From positions 119,028-183,027 of the forward strand of contig CAXXPO010000009.1 of assembly GCA_963665185.2 (NCBI GenBank): 64,000 nt of DNA, read 5' to 3'. The notes beneath the pieces are model-generated. The model worked only from the letters and a program-made list of their open reading frames with translations, was not told the origin of the DNA and did not search any database. The number at the start of each line of letters is the position of its first letter. Positions within the stretch are counted from its first letter, which is position 1. Shown in pieces: positions 1 through 8,727 of the stretch. The position numbers and the translations under genes are program-made. The stretch is from G963665185 sp963665185. GTDB lineage: Bacteria; Desulfobacterota; Desulfovibrionia; Desulfovibrionales; Desulfovibrionaceae.

Positions 1-339
1 GACTTGTATCATCATCCAGTGTCTTTGGATGCGGCCCGTTTTCTGGGACCGGTAAACGTCTTTCAGTCCGCCCTTCTTGAAAAAATGGAAAACGCCTCTA
101 CTGTTTCACCATATGGTGGAACAATTTATGCGAGACCGGAAGGGCTGGAAGTGCTTCCGGATCGAAGCGGTTCCGGTGTTGTCATCCATGCCGGATTTGC
201 CGGCCATTTTCACAGATACAGGGTGCGGCTCAACAGCACGGAAATAGTTGTTTACAGTGTTCAGGGCGGTCTACGCGAAGGGGACAAGGTCAGAATACGT
301 ATAAATGAACTCATGACATTCACTGGAGATGGCATATGA
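1..339 (+). CDS. ABC transporter ATP-binding protein, C-terminal part (YnjD-like), cut by window edge
   Basis: Only the last 112 or so codons lie in the window; the frame is open to base 1. The start of the visible part (LYHHPVSLDAARFLGPVNVF) matches the stretch after the nucleotide-binding domain in spermidine/iron/thiamine-type importer ATPases, where a phrase like 'LYxxPxxxxxAxFxGPxN' leads into a TOBE domain; the rest is beta-rich as expected for TOBE. It would power an inner-membrane importer. Its TGA overlaps the ATG of the next gene, a YnjB-type binding protein, so this is most likely the YnjD-like subunit of the same transporter; the permease should lie upstream. Family is fairly sure; the substrate is unknown. 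Confidence 0.75.
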   Translation, partial: DLYHHPVSLDAARFLGPVNVFQSALLEKMENASTVSPYGGTIYARPEGLEVLPDRSGSGVVIHAGFAGHFHRYRVRLNSTEIVVYSVQGGLREGDKVRIRINELMTFTGDGI

Positions 340-1562
340 AACGATTTTTCTTATGGTTTTTGGTTGTGGGACTGCTTGTTTTGGGGGTGGCAGCCTGTTC
401 AGACGAAGTCGAAACTTCCAAGTCGGATTGGATTGCCGCGGATTGGAACGCTATCGAAAATGCGGCCAAAGGCAGCACGGTTCGCTGGTACATGTGGGGC
501 GGGGACCACAAGATCAACAATTGGGTGGATACCTATGTGGCCGGACAGCTCAAGGAAAAGTATGGCATCACCCTGGTGCGTGTCCCCATGGACGCCAATG
601 TGTTTGTGAACAAGCTGCTTACGGAAAAAAGTGCGGGTAAGGAAAACGGCAGCATTGATCTTTTGTGGATCAATGGAGAGAATTTCAAAAATGCCAAGGA
701 AGGCGCGTTGCTTTTTGGTCCGTACGCCGACAAGCTTCCCAACTTCACAAGATATGTGGAGCGGAAACTTGTCACGCACGATTTCGGCTACCCTGTGAAT
801 GGATATGAAACCCCATACGGATGGGCGCAGTTTGTCTTTGATTACGACAGTGCCCGGACTCCCGAACCACCGCGATCCTTTGCCGCGCTCAGCGACTGGG
901 TACGAGCGCATCCCGGGCGTTTCACCTATCCCCAACCTCCCGACTTCACCGGGTCTGCATTTATCCGGCAGGCTTTCTACGCCGTAACGGGTGGGGCCGA
1001 ACAATACTTGAATGGATTTGATCAGACGCTTTTTGACAAGCAGGCCCCCAAACTGTGGGCTTATCTCAATGAACTCAAACCCTTTTTGTGGCAGGCGGGC
1101 AATGCATATCCCAAGGATGTCAGCGCGTTGGATATGCTTTTTCAACGCGGGGAGGTGGATGTAACCATGTCCTACCATCCGCTGCATGCGCAAAGTAAAA
1201 TTCTGGACGGCTCGTTTCCGGTTTCGGTCCGTTCCTATTTGATGGCAGAAGGTTCCATTTTCAATCTTCACTTCACGGCCATCCCATTCAATGCCGCCAA
1301 CAAGCCCGGTGCCATGGTGGTGGCCAATTTTCTGATGTCCCCCGAAGCGCAACTTTCCAAGCAAAATCCGGAAAATTGGGGTGATTTTCCTGCAATTTCC
1401 CTGGAGAAGATAAGCCAGCTCCAACGTGATGCCTTTAACGCCCTGGACCTCGGGACGCCAACCCTCAAGACGGAAGAACTTGGCGCGGCAGCCGTTCCGG
1501 AAATTCCAGCGGCCTATTTGGAAGCCCTAGAAAAAGGGTGGGACAAGAATATTTTACATTAA
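336..1562 (+). CDS. ABC transporter substrate-binding lipoprotein, YnjB family
   Basis: A 408-residue extracytoplasmic solute-binding protein. The N-terminus is a lipoprotein signal: MKRF, a hydrophobic run, then lipobox VAAC with Cys near residue 21, so it should be anchored to the membrane outer face. The mature part follows E. coli YnjB closely, with the characteristic 'WYMWGGDHKINNW' and 'IDLLWINGENF' stretches near residues 50-110. SD GGAG lies 8 bases before the ATG, which overlaps the ATPase stop (ATGA), so the two are translationally coupled. The YnjBCD substrate is not firmly established even in E. coli, so none is assigned. A hairpin lies downstream but its U-tract faces the other strand. 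Confidence 0.85.
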   Translation: MKRFFLWFLVVGLLVLGVAACSDEVETSKSDWIAADWNAIENAAKGSTVRWYMWGGDHKINNWVDTYVAGQLKEKYGITLVRVPMDANVFVNKLLTEKSAGKENGSIDLLWINGENFKNAKEGALLFGPYADKLPNFTRYVERKLVTHDFGYPVNGYETPYGWAQFVFDYDSARTPEPPRSFAALSDWVRAHPGRFTYPQPPDFTGSAFIRQAFYAVTGGAEQYLNGFDQTLFDKQAPKLWAYLNELKPFLWQAGNAYPKDVSALDMLFQRGEVDVTMSYHPLHAQSKILDGSFPVSVRSYLMAEGSIFNLHFTAIPFNAANKPGAMVVANFLMSPEAQLSKQNPENWGDFPAISLEKISQLQRDAFNALDLGTPTLKTEELGAAAVPEIPAAYLEALEKGWDKNILH

Positions 1563-1584
1563 AAGGGTACGTTGAAGCTACAAG

Positions 1585-1614
1585 AAAAAAGGAAGCCGGA
1601 CATGTCCGGCTTCC
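1585..1614 (-). terminator. Rho-independent terminator of the CstA-family gene
   Basis: A perfect 24-base palindrome at 1591-1614 (arm GGAAGCCGGACA) is followed, in the minus-strand direction, by six T at 1590-1585. There is no T-tract on the plus side, so it serves the minus-strand transporter gene rather than ynjB. Confidence 0.8.
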
Positions 1615-1653
1615 GCAAGGCTGGGAGGCTGCTGCCTCTGTGAGGGCTTTTGT

Positions 1654-3075
1654 TTATGGTGCTTCAGTAGCAGGCTTTTGGCCAAGCACATATTTAAAGA
1701 TAAATACCCCCAGGGCAAGAACAGCCATGGCAGCACCGATACCGACAGCCAGACTGTGGTCCAGATTAAAGCCGATTTTGGCGTGCATGATGAACGTACA
1801 ACAGACTGCTGTCATAAAGGTTGCCGGAATGGTGGCTATCCAGTGCAGTTTGGCCCGTTGCGCCAGGTAGGCAGCACCGGCCCACAGAACCATGGTAGCC
1901 AAGCTTTGGTTGGCAAATCCGAAGTAGCGCCAGATGGTGGAGAAGTTTTGGGTGGAGATAATGAATCCGAGAATAAACAAGGGCACGGCAATGAACAGGC
2001 GCTTGGAAATTGCGCTTTGCTTGACCTTGAACACCTCGGCCACGATCAGCCGTGTAGAGCGGAATGCTGTGTCACCGCTGGTGATGGGCAGCACGATGAC
2101 GGCCAGAATGGCCATGGTTCCACCAATAGGACCAAGCAGGCTGCGGGAAACCTCGGCGACCACGGCTGCGGGTGAACCGGCGGATATGACAGCCTGCAAG
2201 GCTTCCGGGGACTCGTAGAAGGAAAGGCCAAGGGTTGCCCATATAAGGCCTATGATGCCTTCAATGATCATGGCACCGTAGAAGACCGAACGGCCTTCGC
2301 GTTCATTCTTCATGCAGCGGGCCATGAGCGGGGACTGGGTGGAATGAAAACCGGAAATCGCACCACAGGACAGGGTGATAAACAGCAGTGGCCAGATGGG
2401 TTTGCCGGTGGGATTGGTGTTTACTGTAAAGTCCAGGTTGGGCAGAATCGAATGGCCTGATATCATCAGTGCCACGACCAGGGAAACGGTCATGACCAGG
2501 AGAAGTGCGCCCAGCAAGGGGTAGATGCGGCCGATGACCTTGTCGATGGGCAGGATGGTCGCCAGAAAGTAGTACCCGAAGATGCAGGCTACCAGGATGG
2601 AAGTATCTACGCCGGTCAGCCCGTTGAGCAGCTTGGCCGGGCTGAGCACGAAAACCACGCCCACCAGCATGAGCAGCACAAATGAGAAGACGCGCAGTAC
2701 CTGCCGTGCGGACATTCCCAAATACTCGCCAACCACTTCTGGAATGCTGGCTCCGTTGTTGCGTACGGAGAGCATTCCAGAAATGTAGTCATGCACTGCT
2801 CCGGCGAAAATGCAACCGATGACGACCCAGAGCAGAGCAATGGGGCCGTACAAGGCACCGAGAATGGGTCCGAAAATGGGACCAATTCCGGCAATATCCA
2901 GCACCTGGATAAAGATGAGTTTCCAGCGCGGCATGGGCATGTAGTCGATGCCGTCCTGCAGGGCGATGGCGGGAGTTGTGCGATTTTCGTCAGGTTCGAA
3001 AATTTTGTCCACAAATGTTCCGTAGACAAAATAGCCTGCAATGAGCAGACCGACGCAGGCAAAAAAGAATAACAT
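1654..3075 (-). CDS. Carbon starvation protein A (CstA/BtsT) family transporter
   Basis: A 473-residue multi-pass inner-membrane protein with around a dozen hydrophobic segments. Family marks are the N-terminal segment ending FVYGTFVDKIF, the 'DGIDYMPMPRWKLIFIQ' stretch, and 'GPIFGPILGALYGPIALLWV' with 'GAVHDYISGMLSVRNNGASI'. E. coli members CstA and BtsT take up peptides and/or pyruvate; BtsT is induced by the LytS/LytTR pair BtsS-BtsR. Here the transporter is the last gene after a LytTR regulator and LytS kinase on the same strand, so pyruvate uptake under that pair is a reasonable inference. It is shorter than E. coli CstA (about 700 residues) but matches the short form common in Deltaproteobacteria. 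SD GGAGGTGTCCC precedes the ATG. Confidence 0.88.
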   Translation of the reverse strand: MLFFFACVGLLIAGYFVYGTFVDKIFEPDENRTTPAIALQDGIDYMPMPRWKLIFIQVLDIAGIGPIFGPILGALYGPIALLWVVIGCIFAGAVHDYISGMLSVRNNGASIPEVVGEYLGMSARQVLRVFSFVLLMLVGVVFVLSPAKLLNGLTGVDTSILVACIFGYYFLATILPIDKVIGRIYPLLGALLLVMTVSLVVALMISGHSILPNLDFTVNTNPTGKPIWPLLFITLSCGAISGFHSTQSPLMARCMKNEREGRSVFYGAMIIEGIIGLIWATLGLSFYESPEALQAVISAGSPAAVVAEVSRSLLGPIGGTMAILAVIVLPITSGDTAFRSTRLIVAEVFKVKQSAISKRLFIAVPLFILGFIISTQNFSTIWRYFGFANQSLATMVLWAGAAYLAQRAKLHWIATIPATFMTAVCCTFIMHAKIGFNLDHSLAVGIGAAMAVLALGVFIFKYVLGQKPATEAP

Positions 3076-3163
3076 GGGACACCTCCAGAAAAGTTATGGC
3101 TCCGGAAAAGAACCGGATTGGTGTCTTTATTTATAAAAAAAAGGGAATATTTCCTGCGATTCT

Positions 3164-3191
3164 GGATGAATTGACATATTAACAGGATGAA
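3164..3191 (-). promoter_or_regulatory. Candidate LytTR regulator binding site upstream of the CstA-family gene
   Basis: On the minus strand TTCATCC occurs twice in direct orientation (plus-strand GGATGAA at 3164-3170 and 3185-3191) with exactly 21 bases between starts. LytTR-domain regulators bind pairs of short direct repeats about two helical turns apart. An AT-rich -10 candidate (TATAAA at 3135-3130, minus) sits about 28 bases downstream of the nearer repeat with no good -35, as expected for an activator-dependent promoter. The repeats are seen; the assignment is inference. Confidence 0.5.
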
Positions 3192-3257
3192 CAGCCCCAT
3201 TTTTTTGACAAACAATGCTCGAGACTCACCTCAAAAGACTGAGAAAGAACGTTGTTT

Positions 3258-4961
3258 TCACGTCGATTGAATCGGTATGCGGAAACGGATGCGTGTTCCC
3301 TGCCCAGGATCGCTGGTGATGTCCAATTCATACCCGGGTCCGTAAATCTGCTCAAGTCGGTTGGAGCAATTTTTTACTCCTATTCCCTGACGTTGACCGT
3401 CAATATGGTGGCGCGAGAGAATGTTCGACAATGTGTTTTTGTCCATTCCCATGCCATCGTCCACTATGCTTATATACACATGTCTGTTTTGACGGGAAGC
3501 GTTGAGTTCAACGCATCCGCCGTCTTCCACGCCGGAAATGCCATGGCGGATGGCGTTTTCCACCAGGGGTTGAAGAAGCAGGGGGGGAACGGGCACGTCA
3601 CGGCACAGTGGATCTATATTCATGTTAACGCGGATGCGGTCGCCAAATCGGGCCTGCTCAATGGCCAGGTAGGAGTCTATTTGTTCCAGTTCTTGCGACA
3701 GGGGCACAAAGTCCTGCGTGGAGTCCAGATTTTTGCGCATGTAAAGGGAAAGATCCAAGAGCAGTTCACGTGCTTTTTCTGCATTGGTTCGGCAGAACGA
3801 AGCGATGGTGTTCAGTGAGTTGAACAGGAAGTGCGGATTGATCTGAGTCTGCAGACGACGGATTTCCGCCCGGGCCAGCATTTGTTCTTTGACCTGTATG
3901 TCTTCAAGCTCCAATTGGGTGGAAAACAGATTGCCTAGCCCTTTGGCCAACTCAAACATTGTCCGATTGAGCGGTGAGACTTCGCTACCGTAGAATTTGA
4001 GACACCCTACAACTATACCGTTTTTTTCCAACGGAACTATGGTGGCCGAGTCCAGGGGGCATCCAGGCTGGTCGCAGCCGATGAGTTCGGAAGAGGTGAT
4101 GAATACGGACTGGCCTGTGCGCAGGACTTCCTTGGTCGCTCGGGTACGCACGGCATGGTTGACAAGATGGTGGTCGCTGCCTGCGCCCACATGGGCCAGG
4201 ACATTGCGTGTATCGGTCACGGCCACTGCAGCCACGCCGACCCGTTTGTGGATGATTTCTGCGGTGGCCTGGGCTGACTCCAGGCTCAAGCCTGAGCGCA
4301 GATAACTGACCGTATGGTTGGCAATATCCAGAATTTGTTGTGCATGCAGGGATTCACGCCGGTCGCGATCCTGAATGAAAATGTTGATGATTTCTACAAA
4401 CAGGGCCGACCCGATCGTATTGATCATGATCATGGGCGCGGCAATAAGTTTGACCAGTTCCAAGGCGTCAGCATAGGTCTGTGAAAGCACCAGCACCAGT
4501 ACCATATGCAGGCTCTCACCGAGTAGCGCCAGGGGGGCGGCCACCTTCCAATCCATTGCCCGACTGCCCAGCTTGTAACTGACAAGCCCGGCCACCAGTC
4601 CCTCCAACGCGGTGGATATGCCGCAAGGCCAGGCACTGAAACCGTGGAGGTCAGTAAGAATTCTGTGCGCCCCGGCTACAAGCCCCGCTCCGAGTCCCAC
4701 TATGGGGCCGCCGAACAACCCGCCGGTGATAACGGCCATGGCGCGCAGGTTGGCCACGGATTGAAAAACCAAATTGCCCGTGTACGTGCCGATGATGCCG
4801 AATATGCCGAAGAACATTACCAGGAAAAACGTTTTCTGTCGGGTCTGAATGGGACTGAACCCGATGCGTTTGACCGGGGCAAAGGTCAGGAGCAGAAAGG
4901 CGCCACCTACGATAAGGCCGAAACGTTCGGCCAGGGTTACAATAATTTCCTGGGTATGCAT
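3258..4961 (-). CDS. LytS/BtsS-type sensor histidine kinase (5TM-LYT, GAF, HisKA-LytS, HATPase)
   Basis: A 567-residue membrane kinase. Residues 1-200 form the 5TMR-LYT sensing region of several hydrophobic helices; residues about 220-350 look like a GAF domain; NPHFLFN at 375-381 contains the phosphoacceptor His377 of the LytS class; the C-terminus has the HATPase N-box (LLQPLVENAIRHG) and glycine boxes (DDGMGM, GIGVKN). It should autophosphorylate and pass phosphate to the LytTR regulator encoded 10 bases upstream. E. coli BtsS responds to pyruvate; the ligand here is unproven. The CstA-family gene follows after 182 bases holding the candidate regulator site. Confidence 0.9.
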   Translation of the reverse strand: MHTQEIIVTLAERFGLIVGGAFLLLTFAPVKRIGFSPIQTRQKTFFLVMFFGIFGIIGTYTGNLVFQSVANLRAMAVITGGLFGGPIVGLGAGLVAGAHRILTDLHGFSAWPCGISTALEGLVAGLVSYKLGSRAMDWKVAAPLALLGESLHMVLVLVLSQTYADALELVKLIAAPMIMINTIGSALFVEIINIFIQDRDRRESLHAQQILDIANHTVSYLRSGLSLESAQATAEIIHKRVGVAAVAVTDTRNVLAHVGAGSDHHLVNHAVRTRATKEVLRTGQSVFITSSELIGCDQPGCPLDSATIVPLEKNGIVVGCLKFYGSEVSPLNRTMFELAKGLGNLFSTQLELEDIQVKEQMLARAEIRRLQTQINPHFLFNSLNTIASFCRTNAEKARELLLDLSLYMRKNLDSTQDFVPLSQELEQIDSYLAIEQARFGDRIRVNMNIDPLCRDVPVPPLLLQPLVENAIRHGISGVEDGGCVELNASRQNRHVYISIVDDGMGMDKNTLSNILSRHHIDGQRQGIGVKNCSNRLEQIYGPGYELDITSDPGQGTRIRFRIPIQST

Positions 4962-4971
4962 GGGCTAGAGT

Positions 4972-5790
4972 TTAGAGTTCGATGGTGGCGCGAAAGGCCT
5001 TGACCCGCGACTTGTTGATGGTGATGTCCGTGGCTTTACCGTCGTTCAGGGTGACCACGTATTTGCCGTTGAACCAAGGAGCGTAGGAACGAACAAAAGC
5101 CAAGTTGACTAATTGGGAGCGATTAGCCCGGAAAAAAGAAAAATCGTGCAACCGTTCTTCGATTTTTTCAAGGGAGAGGTCGGACGGACAGGCGAATACG
5201 CCTTCTTTGGTGTGTGCGTGGACACGTTTGTCCGTGCTTTGGAAAAAGACCACTTCACGTGGCCTGAGCAGCACATTGCGCCCATCGCTCTCCACGCTGA
5301 TGCGGGCAATTTCCGGACGTATTCCTGCAACGGCCAGCAGGGCGCGGAGATCTTGGGGGTGCTCTAGCCTTTTCGATTGGCCTTTTTTCCAGGCAAGTAG
5401 GCAGCGTATGCGTTCCAGGCTTTTGTGCAACCGTTTTGCAGAGATGGGCTTGAGCAGATAATCAACAGCGTTTTCCTCGAAAGCCTGGATTGCGTAATTA
5501 TCGTACGCCGTGGCGAAAACGACCAGGGGCGGATGTGCCATATCCACAATATCCGCCAATACCTTGAAGCCGTTCTTCCCTGGCATTTGAATATCCAGAA
5601 ACACTAGGTCCGGTGTCATTTCCCGGATGATGCGCACGGCTTTTTGGCCGCTGGATGCGGATCCCACAATCTGTACGTATTCAAATTCCGAAAGCAGGTA
5701 GGTGAGTTCATCCAAAGCGGGAGGTTCGTCGTCCACCAAGATGGTGCGAATGGGCCGTGAGGATTCGGCTGATGATGGGGGCAAAGGCAT
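4972..5790 (-). CDS. LytTR-family response regulator
   Basis: A two-domain DNA-binding regulator of 272 residues. The receiver domain (about 15-135) has the acidic pair VDDE near 19-22, phosphoacceptor Asp66 in VFLDIQMPG, and a lysine in LLKPIS. The C-terminal half is a LytTR DNA-binding domain (about 170-268; 'VVFFQSTDKRVHAHT', 'FFRANRSQLVNLAFVRSY'). The frame is open further upstream, but the ATG at 5790 is preceded by AGGGAG at good spacing, so I start there. With the kinase and CstA-family transporter downstream it forms a BtsSR-BtsT-like module. Confidence 0.9.
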   Translation of the reverse strand: MPLPPSSAESSRPIRTILVDDEPPALDELTYLLSEFEYVQIVGSASSGQKAVRIIREMTPDLVFLDIQMPGKNGFKVLADIVDMAHPPLVVFATAYDNYAIQAFEENAVDYLLKPISAKRLHKSLERIRCLLAWKKGQSKRLEHPQDLRALLAVAGIRPEIARISVESDGRNVLLRPREVVFFQSTDKRVHAHTKEGVFACPSDLSLEKIEERLHDFSFFRANRSQLVNLAFVRSYAPWFNGKYVVTLNDGKATDITINKSRVKAFRATIEL

Positions 5791-5920
5791 GGGAACTCCC
5801 TGAAGCAGCCAGTGATGTTGCGCAGTGGAATATTTCACAGGCAGTAAGCAGGGGGAGCAGAGTTGTCAATGGGATGAAAATTGAAAGCATGAAGAAGAGA
5901 GGGCACCAGGAATGTAACCG

Positions 5921-6151
5921 ATGGACAATGTGATGATAGAGCGCCTGTGGCGTTCGCTGAAATACGGGTGTGTGTATTTGCGGGAGCTGGAGACTGGGAG
6001 CGAACTGCGGCAAGCCTTGGCATGGTGGTTTGATTTTTACAACACTCGGCGTCCGCACTTCGCCTTTGACGGAAAGAAATTCATGGAGATATACCAGGGC
6101 ATCAGACCAGAGGGGGTACCCCCTCTGGTCTGCCCCAATCAGGCGGCATAA
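5921..6151 (+). pseudogene. Truncated IS3-family transposase (C-terminal integrase part)
   Basis: About 60 codons match the end of IS3-family OrfB transposases: DNVMIERLWRSLKYG is the classic stretch holding the last catalytic Glu of the DDE triad, followed by 'WFDFYNTRRPHFAFDGKKF'. The usual 200 or more upstream residues, including both catalytic Asp, are absent and a stop (TAA 5915-5917) lies in frame just before. The last codons run through a 30-bp palindrome (6103-6132), so the native end may also be altered. It is an inactive relic beside a tRNA-Pro gene; I could not find its terminal inverted repeats. Confidence 0.85.
6103..6132. repeat. 30-bp perfect palindrome at the end of the IS relic
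   Basis: Bases 6103-6132 read identically on both strands (arm CAGACCAGAGGGGGT, centre GGTACC). As RNA it would form a very stable hairpin, but no T-tract follows on either side, so it is not a standard terminator. It may be a REP-like insertion or part of the element's end. Confidence 0.8.
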
Positions 6152-6292
6152 TCCGTAAAAATGTCCACCTTCGTTTCGTCGCCAACTGGTCCAACCAGCA
6201 GGGATCACTTCTCATTATCCGCAAAAATTCTGGCCGACTATGTGGAAAGACTGCACCGGTTGCAACAAAATCAATTTTTTTTACAAAGTTTC

Positions 6293-6319
6293 TTGACACT
6301 CACCAACTCCTCATATAGA
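6293..6319 (+). promoter_or_regulatory. Sigma-70-type promoter of tRNA-Pro(GGG)
   Basis: Consensus -35 TTGACA (6293-6298), 15-base spacer, -10 TATAGA (6314-6319). Transcription would start near 6326, about 9 bases before the mature tRNA end. Confidence 0.6.
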
Positions 6320-6334
6320 CATCTCCTCCTGCGT

Positions 6335-6411
<77 letters not shown>

Positions 6412-6420
6412 CATATTTCA

Positions 6421-6452
6421 GAGGGTTAGGTGATTTCACCTAACCCTCTTTC
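6421..6452 (+). terminator. Hairpin after tRNA-Pro(GGG)
   Basis: Twelve-base perfect stem (GAGGGTTAGGTG at 6421-6432 with its complement at 6437-6448) and a four-base loop, followed only by a short TTTCC. Probably the terminator, though the U-tract is weak. Confidence 0.65.
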
Positions 6453-6909
6453 CGTTGTGCCACGACAAGATTTACGACTGAGCAGAAAAACAACGTGCAG
6501 CTGTGGTGACCTTTCTATATTCTGGCTGTGCAATATTGTATTCACCCGACATGACCGCCTCCAAGTCTGCTGTTTTGGGGGCGTTTGTCTTGGAAGGCTG
6601 GCGCGCCGGATTAGCGCCTGGCTGACGTTTTATCGTGGGCGCATTGGTCAGGACGCCATCCTACCGACCATGACCTGTAGGGCCGGATCATTTTATAACC
6701 AATTGTTATCATTGATTTCTTCATGTCAAAGCGCCAAGCCATGGACGCGTGTTTGAACAGAGGGAAGTGAAATGGTTACGACCTGACACTCGGCCCTCCA
6801 AAGAGGAGGTGGCCATGCTCCGCGAATCTGAGCCCCCGTACCACACGCGAAAAAGGGTCGATGGCCATGCCACTACCTGTATATTTTTTTGTTCACCCAA
6901 TAATTATCC
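6453..6909. other. Gene-free stretch between the two tRNA-Pro genes
   Basis: About 460 bases with no coding region I can support: the open frames here have no ribosome site, no recognisable protein and no consistent codon pattern. With the IS relic just upstream it may be decayed mobile DNA, but no identifiable remnant is left. Confidence 0.5.
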
Positions 6910-6938
6910 TTGCAAAGCAATCACAAATTAATTAAACA
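6910..6938 (+). promoter_or_regulatory. Probable promoter of tRNA-Pro(CGG)
   Basis: TTGCAA (6910-6915), 17-base AT-rich spacer, TAAACA (6933-6938); start would fall near 6945, just before the tRNA. Both hexamers are imperfect. Confidence 0.45.
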
Positions 6939-6951
6939 TTTCTTCCTTCAG

Positions 6952-7028
6952 CGGGATGTGGCTCAGCCTGGTAGAGCGCTGCGTTCGGGACGCAGAAGCC
7001 GGAGGTTCGAATCCTCTCATCCCGACCA
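6952..7028 (+). tRNA. tRNA-Pro(CGG)
   Basis: A 77-base cloverleaf with encoded CCA. Acceptor and T arm are nearly identical to the GGG gene 540 bases upstream. D stem GCTC/GAGC; anticodon stem CTGCG/CGCAG around TTCGGGA, giving anticodon CGG. It decodes CCG. The two genes share body sequence but differ in D and anticodon arms, so they are paralogues with different codon roles. Confidence 0.96.
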
Positions 7029-7036
7029 GGAAAATC

Positions 7037-7070
7037 AAGGACTTGCAACTGTTGTTGTGAGTCCTTTTTT
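7037..7070 (+). terminator. Rho-independent terminator of tRNA-Pro(CGG)
   Basis: AAGGACT (7037-7043) pairs with AGTCCTT (7060-7066), with an inner CAAC/GTTG stem, and a run of six T ends at 7070. Confidence 0.75.
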
Positions 7071-7575
7071 CATTGGTAAAACAATTCGGCAATACAAATA
7101 CTTCTTTTTTCCTTCTCCCGGTTGTCGAACACCGGGCCAAAGAGCAATGATAATGCGGCAATAAGTCACGATCCGGAAAAATATTATTTCGGCAGCCTGA
7201 GAATATTTCCATAGTCAATCCGCCTATCCAAAAGCATCCACTTTTGCACATCATATGCTTGTATTCACCTCCCCTGTGATAGCCTTTCCCTGCAGCCTTA
7301 AATTCAAAAAACGAGGAGATGGCTTCAATAAACACCTAAACCAGCCCTACCGGCGGACAGGAGCAGAATTTATGTATCTTGAGGGCTGAGCTTGGTTGGT
7401 GTATACTTAAAATGAATATGCGGTGTGTATCTTGGAATTTGAGCCTTTTTTCTGATGAAGTGAAAAAATAATTTAACCTCGTCATCAAATCTCCATAATG
7501 AAAAATATAGGCCATCGCCTTTGGGATTCATTTTGTTTCGTGTCGTAATGGATTTGAGTTGACGACAAGGTTTGC
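7071..7575. other. Gene-free stretch upstream of the che operon
   Basis: About 500 AT-rich bases without a supportable gene. It must contain the promoter of the chemotaxis operon, but I see no convincing sigma-70, sigma-54 or sigma-28 match. Confidence 0.5.
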
Positions 7576-7587
7576 AAGGAGAATAGA

Positions 7588-8673
7588 GTGAGCGCAATCA
7601 AAGTCGTGGTCATCGACGATTCCGCCTTCATGCGCAAGGCGATAAGCACGATGCTGGAAAAAGACTCTGCCATCACTGTAGTCGCTACTGCCCGTAACGG
7701 ACAGGAGGGACTTGATAAAATCAAGGAATTTCAGCCTGATGTCGTCACGCTGGATATCGAGATGCCTGTCATGGACGGTCTTACCGCCCTGAAGCATATC
7801 ATGGCGGAAATGCCGCGGCCTGTGTTGATGGTTTCCTCCCTAACCACGGAAGGTGCGGAATCCACACTCAAGGCATTGGAACTTGGAGCCGTGGACTTTA
7901 TTCCCAAGCAACTTTCCAAAGTATCCCTGGATATCGTCAAAATTGAAGAGGACTTGCGTGAAAAGGTCAAGTACATCGGACGGCGTAAATTTGTTCCAAA
8001 AACCCAGGAATTTCGCGCCAAGGTTCGTGCGGCGGCTGCCCAAAAACGGGGGGAGGCTCCTGCTCCGCGGCGTGAACTGATCACTCCTTCGGGAATGCAG
8101 CTTCGCGATGTCGTGGCCATTGGTGTTTCCACCGGAGGGCCGCCAGCAGTGCAAAATGTGCTCTCTAGGCTGCCAGCTTCTTTTCCTGCCAGCATTTTGA
8201 TTGCCCAGCACATGCCGCCAGCATTTACCGGACCTTTTGCCAAGCGTCTTGATGGTGTATGCAAGATTAACGTTAAGGAAGCCGAAGATGGGGAGCGCAT
8301 GATGCCCGGGACCGCGTATGTGGCTCCAGGCGGCAAACATCTGGTGCTTGACCAGAAGATCAGTCGGATTGAGCTTCGTGTGACGCCACACCCGGAAGAG
8401 GCTTTGTACAAACCTTCTGCCAACGTACTTATATCCTCTGTTGCATTGGGCGTTGGCAAACGGGGCCTGGGGGTCATCCTTACGGGCATGGGCAACGACG
8501 GCAGGGATGGTATCGCTGAACTGAAACAGAAGGGCGGTAGAATCATTGCGCAGAATGAGACTTCATGCGTGGTCTATGGTATGCCCAAAGCTATCGTGGA
8601 TGCGAATTTGGCTGATGAGATCGTAGACATAGATGATGTTGCCGGTTCCATTGTCGAAGGGCTTTACAAATAA
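7588..8673 (+). CDS. cheB: Protein-glutamate methylesterase CheB
   Basis: Removes methyl groups from (and deamidates) chemoreceptors as the phosphorylation-controlled arm of adaptation. The receiver domain (1-125) has IDDS, phospho-Asp56 in TLDIEMP and a lysine in IPKQLS. The catalytic domain (about 172-358) has the serine hydrolase triad: Ser181 in GVSTGG, His208 in AQHMPP, Asp304 in GMGNDGRDG. Length 361 is typical. The start is GTG at 7588 with AAGGAG upstream. It is the first gene of the che operon; its partner CheR is two genes on. Confidence 0.95.
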   Translation: MSAIKVVVIDDSAFMRKAISTMLEKDSAITVVATARNGQEGLDKIKEFQPDVVTLDIEMPVMDGLTALKHIMAEMPRPVLMVSSLTTEGAESTLKALELGAVDFIPKQLSKVSLDIVKIEEDLREKVKYIGRRKFVPKTQEFRAKVRAAAAQKRGEAPAPRRELITPSGMQLRDVVAIGVSTGGPPAVQNVLSRLPASFPASILIAQHMPPAFTGPFAKRLDGVCKINVKEAEDGERMMPGTAYVAPGGKHLVLDQKISRIELRVTPHPEEALYKPSANVLISSVALGVGKRGLGVILTGMGNDGRDGIAELKQKGGRIIAQNETSCVVYGMPKAIVDANLADEIVDIDDVAGSIVEGLYK

Positions 8674-8727
8674 GCCGGGACATGATCCGGTTATTTTTTC
8701 GACAAGTTGGGGAACGAGGAAGCGAAT

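Noticed and set aside
399..1424. 341-residue minus-strand open frame opposite the YnjB gene
   Set aside because: Antisense shadow of a clear lipoprotein gene; no SD or recognisable protein.
5791..5838. Sixteen-codon N-terminal extension of the LytTR regulator
   Set aside because: AGGGAG at proper spacing supports ATG 5790.
6430..6931. Open frames of 108 and 60 codons between the tRNA-Pro genes
   Set aside because: No ribosome site, no similarity I recognise, and amino acid composition typical of non-coding DNA.
6928..7335. Minus-strand open frame reading through tRNA-Pro(CGG), giving 'RGFEPPASASRTQRSTRLSHI'
   Set aside because: A well-known artefact of translating tRNA genes.
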